This document shows, piece after piece, positions 6,827 to 12,881 of a DNA stretch of 15,105 bases. Numbering within the stretch: position 1 is the stretch's first letter; every line of letters begins with the position of its first letter. The DNA comes from UBA7359 sp964392105. Lineage in GTDB: Bacteria; Pseudomonadota; Gammaproteobacteria; Eutrophobiales; Eutrophobiaceae. The translations under genes and the position numbers were made by a program. Under the pieces are notes generated by a model, which was not told the origin of the DNA, ran no database searches, and saw nothing but the letters and a program-made list of their open reading frames with translations. Location of the stretch: positions 1 to 15,105 of the forward strand of contig CAYMPA010000066.1 of the NCBI GenBank assembly GCA_964392105.1, read 5' to 3'.

Positions 6827-7630
6827 ATGATGGGAGACCCTCCAAAGCAGCAAGGTCAATTTTTATATCACTTTAATCTGGACGATCATATTCCCGATGA
6901 TCATTTATTACGCTAGATTGATCGCGTTCTTGATTTAAGCACCCTGCGAGCCCACCTGGCCCCTTTCTATAGTCATACGGGACGGCCCTCGATTGACCCG
7001 GAATTAATGATTCGGATGTTACTCATTGGTTATTGTTATGGGATCCGTTCGGAGCGTCGTTTGTATGAAGAAGTGAATATGAATCTGGCCTACCGTTGGT
7101 TCTGTCGGTTGAGTCTGGATGACCAGGTGCCAGACCATTCGACGTTCTCGAAGAACCGGCATGGCCGGTTTCGTGATATCGATACCTTTCGCTTTATCTT
7201 TGATGACAAGGCGAATGAATATCGTTGTCCACAGGGTAAAACACTCAGGACAACAGGCCGAGTTACCGTGGATAACACACGCTTATATAGAACGAGCCAT
7301 TATGATTGCATGAACTGTCCTGATAAATATCGTTGCTGTCCTAATACACCTTCTCGCAAAATAGCACGCAGTGTTCATGAAGTCGCACGCGATAGAGCAA
7401 GAGACCTGGCTAAAACACCTGAGTATCAGCAATCGATGAAAGAACGAAAGAAAGTCGAGATGTTGTTCGCACATCTAAAGCGGATACTTAAATTGGACCG
7501 ACTTCGATTACGTGGACTCAGCGGTGCGCATGATGAGTTCTTACTAGCCGCAACCGCCCAAAATTTACGACGAATGGCTAAATGGTATGGTCATGGTCCG
7601 TCAAACGCGGCTATCGAATTAGCAACATGA
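6827..7630 (+). pseudogene. IS1182 family transposase remnant (in-frame stop plus internal deletion)
   Basis: One reading frame runs from ATG 6827 (preceded by GAGGAG about ten bases upstream) to TGA 7628-7630. Its N-terminal part reads HIPDDHLLR, then TAG at 6914-6916, then IDRVLDLSTLRAHLAPFYS and LMIRMLLIGYCYGIRSERRL through DHSTFSKNRHGRFRD, as in IS1182-group transposases. After FRDIDTFR it jumps at about 7190-7200 to the C-terminal part FDDKANEYRCPQGKTL, CPDKYRCCPNTPSRKI and RKKVEMLFAHLKRIL. The central section of roughly 200 residues, which in full-length relatives carries the two catalytic aspartates, is missing. The C-terminal catalytic Glu region (KKVEMLF) remains. The join keeps the frame. 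The product cannot be an active transposase. Confidence 0.85.
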
Positions 7631-7678
7631 ACGGATTTACATAAGAAATGATTTGAATGAATAATAAATAATCAAAAA

Positions 7679-7723
7679 CCAGTATTAAACTGGATAGCAC
7701 CTCTCGAACATCAAGAATGTTCG
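7679..7723 (+). other. two adjacent small hairpins in the 3' end of the IS
   Basis: CCAGT-ATTAA-ACTGG (7679-7693) and CGAACAT-CAAGA-ATGTTCG (7705-7723) are perfect stems of 5 and 7 bp, each with a 5-base loop, lying between the transposase stop and the right end. Neither has a T run after it, so they are not typical intrinsic terminators. They may limit transcription entering or leaving the element. Confidence 0.4.
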
Positions 7724-7745
7724 CTCAATAAATGAAAATATAAAG

Positions 7746-7764
7746 TGAGTTTTTCAACAAAATT
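7746..7764 (-). repeat. right terminal inverted repeat of the IS
   Basis: Reverse complement AATTTTGTTGAAAAACTCA matches the left end at 17 of 19 positions. It lies about 115 bases past the transposase stop and 25 bases from the stop of the next gene. Confidence 0.75.
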
Positions 7765-7789
7765 CAGCGTAAGCGGACATTTATACTGT

Positions 7790-8365
7790 CTATAATTTTC
7801 GTACATATATAACTTTAGTAGGATAGATTGTATTAATAAATCGATTGGTCTTGGTACCACTGCCATGCATGATTGATCCATCTTTAGATAGAGTTAGTTT
7901 TTCAGAATATTCATAGGCACCTAATTTATATTGCAATTTAAAGGCTCGTCTTGACGGAGTATCACATTCCCACCTTCCTGAACCTTTCATTACTGACCAC
8001 TTAGATTGTAAATTACCATTTGGTGCAATTGTAATGGTAAATGGGGTTCTACCATCTATTTCCACAGACCATATTCCTACTATCTTATTACATATTTCTT
8101 GTTTGCGATTTTTCGCCAACTCAACTCTTTTTAGGCGCTCTTTTACAGTCAATTCTGGTGCAACAACAGTCATTTGTTTTTCTTTTGCTGTTCTTTCCTC
8201 TTTTGACTCGGTCTGTTTTTTATCTTTCGCCTCCTGTTGCTCTATCTGTTTTTCAAGCGCTTCCAGTTCTGCATCGGTCACAGCCTGAACATGGGTTAAA
8301 TAACCGACTGCTAGAATTAGGCTTGAAAATAAAATAAGGGTCGTCTTTGGATTCATTGGATTCAT
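7790..8365 (-). CDS. exported protein of unknown function with charged helix and C-terminal beta domain
   Basis: I do not recognise this 191-residue protein. It opens with a signal peptide (TTLILFSSLILAVGYL, cleavage probably after HVQA). Next comes a Glu/Lys/Gln-rich helix, likely coiled coil, at about residues 31-90 (for example ELEALEKQIEQQEAKDKK). The C-terminal domain from about residue 93 is probably a small beta barrel or sheet. It starts CNKIVGIWSVEIDGRTPFTI and continues with WSVMKGSGRWEC and FKLQYKLGAYEY; its two cysteines could pair. The IVGIW...G.W pattern is reminiscent of small lipocalin-like domains, but this is only a resemblance. The ATG at 8365 has AAGG a few bases upstream. 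It stands alone between the IS and ilvD, 107 bases from the ilvD stop, with a strong hairpin in between. Confidence 0.7.
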   Translation of the reverse strand: MNPMNPKTTLILFSSLILAVGYLTHVQAVTDAELEALEKQIEQQEAKDKKQTESKEERTAKEKQMTVVAPELTVKERLKRVELAKNRKQEICNKIVGIWSVEIDGRTPFTITIAPNGNLQSKWSVMKGSGRWECDTPSRRAFKLQYKLGAYEYSEKLTLSKDGSIMHGSGTKTNRFINTIYPTKVIYVRKL

Positions 8366-8389
8366 TATACCTTGGTGGATTGCATAATT

Positions 8390-8424
8390 CTGCCACTTGA
8401 ATGACCGTCCGGTTGAAGTGGCAG
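8390..8424 (-). terminator. strong hairpin between ilvD and the 7790-8365 gene; possible terminator without T run
   Basis: CTGCCACTT (8390-8398) and AAGTGGCAG (8416-8424) are a perfect 9-bp inverted repeat. Inside them ACCG/CGGT (8404-8407, 8410-8413) can add an upper stem. It lies about 50 bases past the ilvD stop. Neither strand has a T run after it, so it may be a terminator, an mRNA-stabilising stem or a repeat element. Confidence 0.45.
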
Positions 8425-8448
8425 CCGTAGTCAGTCAAATTGTTTAAT

Positions 8449-8467
8449 CCTCTGTGTTCTCTGTGGC
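8449..8467 (+). repeat. two 9-base tandem units (CTCTGTGNN)
   Basis: CTCTGTGTT is followed directly by CTCTGTGGC at 8450-8467, just outside the ilvD stop. I recall similar CTCTGTG/CTCTGCG motifs as intergenic repeats in many bacterial genomes, but the function is unknown. Confidence 0.35.
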
Positions 8468-8472
8468 AGAGA

Positions 8473-10152
8473 TCAATCGTCAGTAACACATCCCTCGGAT
8501 GCAGTCTTCACAGTCTTAATATACTTATAAAGCGTCCCTCGATTGGCCTTGTAAGCAGGCATTGTCCAGTTTGCTTTACGTGAAGTTAGCTCTTCATCAG
8601 AAACATCAACTTTGATCTCATTTGTTTCAGCATTAATCGTAACGATGTCGCCATTTTCTACTAAAGCGATAGGGCCACCTTCCTGTGCCTCTGGTACAAC
8701 ATGACCAATAATAAAGCCATGTGAACCACCAGAGAAACGCCCATCTGTAATCATGGCAACATCGCTACCCAAACCTGCACCCATGATTGCAGAAGTCGGT
8801 GTCAGCATTTCCGGCATGCCTGGCCCACCTTTTGGACCTTCATAACGGATGATGATGACATTACCTTTTTCAATTTTGTTATCTTCTAATGCTTTCAACA
8901 TATTTTCTTCTGAATCGTAAACCTTGGCAGGCCCGGAAAAGACTTCACCTTCTTTACCCGTGATCTTTGCCACCGCACCTTCAGGGGCAAGGTTGCCTTT
9001 CAGAATACAAAGATGTCCACTTGGTTTGAGTGGTTTATCGAGTGGCGCAATAAGATCTTGTCCTTCTTTAAGACCCGGTATATCAGCCAGGTTTTCTTTG
9101 ATTGTTTTTCCGGTAACAGTAAGGCAGTCGCCGTTAATCAAATCATTATCAAGCAAGAACTTCATAACGGCAGGTATGCCACCAATAAGGTGCAGGTCTT
9201 CCATGACGTATTTGCCGCTGGGTTTTAGATCAGCAAGATATGGGATGCGATCACTGACCGCCTGAAAATCATCGATGGTTAATTCAACATCAACAGCACG
9301 AGCCATTGCCAATAAATGTAATACGGCATTAGTTGATCCACCAAGTACGGTTATCAATACCATGGCGTTTTCAAATGCATCACGCGTCATAATATCGCGA
9401 GGTTTAATATCTTCTTCCAGTAAATGTTTAATCGCTTGTCCTGCATTAAAACATTCTTCCAGTTTGGCCGGATCAACGGCAGGTGTTGAAGAACTGTAAG
9501 GTAAGGACATACCCATTGCTTCGATTGCGGAGGCCATGGTGTTTGCAGTGTACATACCACCACAAGCACCCGCACCAGGACATGATTTTTCAACGATTTC
9601 CTGTCGTGTATCATCATCAATACTTCCAGAGATGAATTCGCCATAGCTTTGAAATGCAGAGATGATGTCGAGCTTTTTGTCATCACAATGTCCGGGTTTG
9701 ATGGTTCCACCATAGATCATTAGTGAAGGTCGATTGAGTCGCCCCATTGCGATTAAACAACCGGGCATATTTTTATCACAACCGGGCAAGGAAATATTTG
9801 CGTCATACCAATGTGCAGACATGACCGTTTCAATCGAGTCGGCAATCAGATCACGTGATTGCAAAGAGAAACTCATACCATCTGTTCCCATTGAGATACC
9901 ATCACTGACACCGATCGTATTAAAACGCAGTCCGACCAGATCGGCTGCGATTACACCTTCTTTTACTTTCTCTGCCAGGTCGAGCAAGTGCATGTTACAG
10001 GTATTACCTTCATACCAGACACTTGAAATACCTACTTGCGCTTTAGACATGTCTTCTTCAGTCATGCCTGTGCCATAAAGCATCGCTTGTGATGCCCCCT
10101 GGGATTTTGGTCCAGTGATACGTGAACTGTATTTATTCAATTTGTTGCTCAT
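8473..10152 (-). CDS. ilvD: dihydroxy-acid dehydratase
   Basis: IlvD dehydrates 2,3-dihydroxy-isovalerate and 2,3-dihydroxy-3-methylvalerate to the keto acids that give valine, leucine and isoleucine. It is an iron-sulfur, Mg-dependent cytoplasmic enzyme. Cluster ligands are visible as Cys52 (GNTCNMH), Cys125 (SLPGCDKNMPG) and Cys197 (GAGACGGMYTANTM). Asp84 in SDGIS and the Asp-Lys pair 126-127 are the metal-binding and carbamylated-lysine positions of the family. The catalytic serine loop is present as DGRFSGGSHG near the C-terminus. The 559 residues match the shorter IlvD/Edd form, not the ~616-residue E. coli type. The ATG has AGGTAA about seven bases upstream. It is divergent from argE with a 119-base shared intergenic region. 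Confidence 0.97.
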   Translation of the reverse strand: MSNKLNKYSSRITGPKSQGASQAMLYGTGMTEEDMSKAQVGISSVWYEGNTCNMHLLDLAEKVKEGVIAADLVGLRFNTIGVSDGISMGTDGMSFSLQSRDLIADSIETVMSAHWYDANISLPGCDKNMPGCLIAMGRLNRPSLMIYGGTIKPGHCDDKKLDIISAFQSYGEFISGSIDDDTRQEIVEKSCPGAGACGGMYTANTMASAIEAMGMSLPYSSSTPAVDPAKLEECFNAGQAIKHLLEEDIKPRDIMTRDAFENAMVLITVLGGSTNAVLHLLAMARAVDVELTIDDFQAVSDRIPYLADLKPSGKYVMEDLHLIGGIPAVMKFLLDNDLINGDCLTVTGKTIKENLADIPGLKEGQDLIAPLDKPLKPSGHLCILKGNLAPEGAVAKITGKEGEVFSGPAKVYDSEENMLKALEDNKIEKGNVIIIRYEGPKGGPGMPEMLTPTSAIMGAGLGSDVAMITDGRFSGGSHGFIIGHVVPEAQEGGPIALVENGDIVTINAETNEIKVDVSDEELTSRKANWTMPAYKANRGTLYKYIKTVKTASEGCVTDD

Positions 10153-10206
10153 TTGCAGTTTACCTGTGCCCTATAATGAATTCGCTATGCGTTAAAAAGG
10201 TGCGTT

Positions 10207-10235
10207 AGAATACATGAGCCATAAGCAATTGTCAG
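10207..10235 (-). promoter_or_regulatory. ilvD: candidate sigma-70 promoter for ilvD
   Basis: On the minus strand CTGACA (10235-10230) and TATTCT (10212-10207) are separated by 17 bases, a fair match to the -35/-10 consensus. Transcription would start near 10200, giving a leader of about 48 bases before the ilvD ATG. No leader peptide or attenuator is visible in that short leader. Confidence 0.4.
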
Positions 10236-10271
10236 TGTCATTAAAAAATTAAAAAAAGAAGATTAGCCTGC

Positions 10272-11438
10272 ATGAGAAAAACACCTGAATTCGAAGACTG
10301 CTTTGCGGAATTAATTCGCTTGCCCTCTGTGAGCAGTATTGATCCGGAACACGATCAAAGTAACCGTGGGGTTATTGATGCACTCGCAAATTGGCTGGAA
10401 GCACTTGGATTTGCCTGCGAGATTATGCCGGTCAGTGACAAGCCGGAAAAATGTAATCTCATTGCGAGTCGAGGCCAGGCCCATGACAAGGGCGAGGACG
10501 GCCTGGTTTTGTCTGGTCACACTGATACGGTTCCTTATGATGTAAATGGCTGGAAAACCGACCCATTTACATTGACCAGGCAAAACGATTGTTACTATGG
10601 ATTAGGTACGGCGGACATGAAAAGTTTTTTTCCGATTGTTTTTGAAACATTGGAAAGACTGGATGATAAGAATTTCAAAAAGCCGATTTATGTTGTTGCG
10701 ACAGCCGATGAAGAGAGCACCATGTCTGGTGTGCGTGCAATTCAGACAGATGGACGTTCCCTTGGCCGATATTGCCTTATTGGTGAGCCGACAGGGCTTA
10801 AACCAATACATATGCATAAAGGGATCATCATTGAGGAGTTCAAGATTCAGGGGTGTTCCGGTCATTCAAGTAACCCCAGGTTGGGGAATAGTGCACTAGA
10901 AGGGATGAATACAGTTATTAATTCTTTGAAGCAGTGGCGGGATGAATTACAAACAAACAACAAAAATCCGGATTTTGCCATCCCAATTCCGACAATGAAT
11001 TTTGGTCGAATACATGGCGGGGATAGTCCAAACCGAATTTGTGCCAACTGCGAGTTATCTATGGATATTCGAATATTACCTGGTATGGGTCTTGATGAAA
11101 CACAGTCGACCCTACGTAATAAAGTGAAAGATGCGTTAGCAGGTACTGATCTGGAAGTTAGTTTCAATACAATATTTGATGGTATACCTGCGATGCAGAC
11201 TTCAACGGAAAGTAATATTATTAAGGTCAGTGAAGAATATAGTGAGACTGAATCAGGTTCTGTTGCATTTGTAACCGAAGGTCCTTTCTATAATGGAATG
11301 GGAATTGACACGGTTGTTATGGGGCCGGGCGATATTGATGTCGCTCACCAGCCAAATGAGTATTTACAGATAGACAGAATTGAACCGATGATAAAAATCT
11401 TGTCAAACATGCTTATTCATTTTTGTGAGGTAAGGTAA
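10272..11438 (+). CDS. argE: acetylornithine deacetylase (M20 family)
   Basis: ArgE hydrolyses N-acetylornithine to ornithine and acetate in arginine synthesis. The M20 zinc-site pattern is complete: His83 and Asp85 in SGHTDTVP, bridging Asp115 in GLGTADMKSF, the general base and metal-ligand pair Glu147-Glu148 in ATADEES, Glu172 in GEPT, and His359 in DVAHQPNEY. The interrupting dimerisation domain begins near GCSGHSS. The length of 388 is normal. GEPTG.KPI, MHKG and GDSPNRICANCEL favour ArgE over the related DapE, and the argA gene immediately downstream supports this. The stop TAA shares one base with the argA ATG (TAATG), so the two are almost certainly co-transcribed and translationally coupled. 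The Shine-Dalgarno is weak (AGAAG, about ten bases upstream). Confidence 0.93.
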   Translation: MRKTPEFEDCFAELIRLPSVSSIDPEHDQSNRGVIDALANWLEALGFACEIMPVSDKPEKCNLIASRGQAHDKGEDGLVLSGHTDTVPYDVNGWKTDPFTLTRQNDCYYGLGTADMKSFFPIVFETLERLDDKNFKKPIYVVATADEESTMSGVRAIQTDGRSLGRYCLIGEPTGLKPIHMHKGIIIEEFKIQGCSGHSSNPRLGNSALEGMNTVINSLKQWRDELQTNNKNPDFAIPIPTMNFGRIHGGDSPNRICANCELSMDIRILPGMGLDETQSTLRNKVKDALAGTDLEVSFNTIFDGIPAMQTSTESNIIKVSEEYSETESGSVAFVTEGPFYNGMGIDTVVMGPGDIDVAHQPNEYLQIDRIEPMIKILSNMLIHFCEVR

Positions 11439-12775
11439 TGGAAGATAAACATTCTTTTGTTGATGTGTTTAGATGTGCAGCACCATACATTCATGCACAC
11501 CATGGCAGGACGTTTGTTCTGCAAATTGGTGGTGATGTCATCGCGTCTGAAAATTTTACTCATTTAATACATGATCTTGCATTACTTAACAGCCTGGCAA
11601 TAAAACTTGTCATTGTTTTTGGTGCGAGACCCCAGATAGATGAATTATTAAAAGAAAGAAATATTACGCCACAATATAATGGTGCATTACGCGTTACTGA
11701 TGAGACTTCAATCAGCAGTGTTAAACAAGCAGTCGGCGATATAAAAATCCAGATCGAAGCATTATTATCGATGGGTTTACCCAACTCACCGATGGCAGAA
11801 TCCTCAGTCAAGGTTGCATCAGGTAATTATTTAACAGGAAGACCTTATGGTGTGGTTAATGGTGTTGATCTTGATTTAACTGGAAGAGTAAGAAATATAG
11901 AAAAAGAAATTATTAATGCCCGGCTTGAAGCCGGCGAAATAGTTCTTATACCACCCCTTGGATATTCAGTGACAGGTGAAGTCTTTAACCTGAGTTCTAT
12001 TGAAGTCGCTGCTCAAGTCGCCATCGATCTGTCTGCTGATAAACTTATTATGCTCAATAACGCTCCAGTATTGAAAAATGATAAGGGAGAAATAATAAGA
12101 CAAATAACCTGTGAGCAAGCAAGAGCAAAACTTGGTCCTGTAAAAGCAGACAATATTGATGAGACACCATCTACCGCATTAGCACAAGGTATCAAGGCAT
12201 GCGAAGCGGGTGTTAATCGTATTCATTATATTGATCAAAAAATTGATAGCGGTATTTTGCAAGAACTCTTTAGTCGTGATGGTGTTGGTACACTATTGAG
12301 CGGCACACCTTTTGATACAATCCATCAGGCAACTGTTAATGATATAGGGGGTATCCTTGAGTTAATTGAACCACTAGAGCAGCAAGGCGTACTTGTTAAA
12401 CGCTCACGAGAAAAGATTGAAGTTGATATTGATGACTATATTGTTCTGGTTCGGGATGGTGCTGTCATTGCGTGTGCAGCATTACATGATTACCCTGAAA
12501 ACAACCTTATGGAACTGGCATGCATGTCAGTACACCCAGACTATCAAAACCAGTCCAAGGGTGACATGTTGTATAAATTCATTGAGTCAGTTGCAGCCAA
12601 GAATGGTGCAACAATGCTATTGGTACTAACCACCCAAACGGAACACTGGTTTATTGAAAGAGGTTTTACCGAAACCGATATCAGTTCCTTACCTGTAAAA
12701 CGGCAGGAAATTTATAATTATCAACGCAACTCGAAAGCCTTGATAAAACAGCTCAATGTGAAACGGGAAGGGTGA
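11438..12775 (+). CDS. argA: N-acetylglutamate synthase (amino-acid N-acetyltransferase)
   Basis: ArgA transfers acetyl from acetyl-CoA to glutamate, the first step of arginine synthesis. The N-terminal amino-acid-kinase-fold domain, about residues 1-285, carries FVLQIGGDVI, VFGARPQID and the GIIDLxxAxIRxID-like positions around GVVNGVDLDLTGRVRNI. In this family the domain serves regulation (arginine feedback) and assembly. The C-terminal GNAT domain, about 295-440, shows ELACMSVHPDYQNQSKGD, LLVLTTQTEHWFIERGF and the typical ending LPVKRQEIYNYQRNSKAL. The 445 residues match E. coli ArgA closely. GAGG and TAAGG lie just upstream of the ATG. The last codons fall in one arm of an inverted repeat shared with the downstream intergenic region. 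Confidence 0.96.
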   Translation: MEDKHSFVDVFRCAAPYIHAHHGRTFVLQIGGDVIASENFTHLIHDLALLNSLAIKLVIVFGARPQIDELLKERNITPQYNGALRVTDETSISSVKQAVGDIKIQIEALLSMGLPNSPMAESSVKVASGNYLTGRPYGVVNGVDLDLTGRVRNIEKEIINARLEAGEIVLIPPLGYSVTGEVFNLSSIEVAAQVAIDLSADKLIMLNNAPVLKNDKGEIIRQITCEQARAKLGPVKADNIDETPSTALAQGIKACEAGVNRIHYIDQKIDSGILQELFSRDGVGTLLSGTPFDTIHQATVNDIGGILELIEPLEQQGVLVKRSREKIEVDIDDYIVLVRDGAVIACAALHDYPENNLMELACMSVHPDYQNQSKGDMLYKFIESVAAKNGATMLLVLTTQTEHWFIERGFTETDISSLPVKRQEIYNYQRNSKALIKQLNVKREG

Positions 12776-12876
12776 AGTGTGAAAAAGCGTGATTAGTTAT
12801 AGTGGTAGAACGTTTCTTTCCTTTGGGTTAGTACTTGGTTTTCACTGCCTTTCACTTTTCACGTTTAACCTTTCAC
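12758..12876. repeat. imperfect inverted repeat of GTGAAA/TTTCAC motifs between convergent argA and clpA
   Basis: Arms at 12758-12784 and 12850-12876 pair at about 20 of 27 positions by hand count. The left arm reads GTGAAA...GTGAA..GTGAAA and the right arm TTTCAC.TTTCACG...CTTTCAC, with a further TTTCAC at 12840-12845. The left arm covers the argA stop and the right arm ends six bases before the clpA stop. It could act as a bidirectional terminator stem, although the loop is long and no T run follows. Confidence 0.5.
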
Positions 12877-12881
12877 GCCTG

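Larger units (their letters stand above)
6749..7764 (+). mobile_element. IS1182-type insertion sequence, internally deleted, both ends retained
   Basis: The element is bounded by imperfect terminal inverted repeats at 6749-6767 and 7746-7764, matching at 17 of 19 positions by hand count. Both ends abut AATT, which could be the last four bases of the repeats or a palindromic 4-bp target duplication; I cannot tell which. Inside is one transposase frame of the IS1182 family, broken by a stop and by an internal deletion. At about 1.0 kb it is well below the roughly 1.6-1.7 kb I expect for the family. Base composition is more GC-rich than in the genes around it. It sits between convergent genes and appears not to interrupt a gene. 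Confidence 0.8.

Noticed and set aside
8253..8489. Minus-strand frame of 78 codons spanning the ilvD end, the hairpin and the next gene's start
   Set aside because: It overlaps two well-supported genes and runs through a palindrome; the product has no domain-like features.
9387..9713. Alternate-frame ORFs within ilvD (also those on the plus strand across 8924-10078)
   Set aside because: They are shadows of a complete, highly conserved IlvD frame.
10172..10195. TATAAT promoter and ARG-box-like half site (TGAATTCGCTATGC) upstream of argE
   Set aside because: No -35 at proper spacing, and only one half of an ArgR palindrome matches, so I do not call either.
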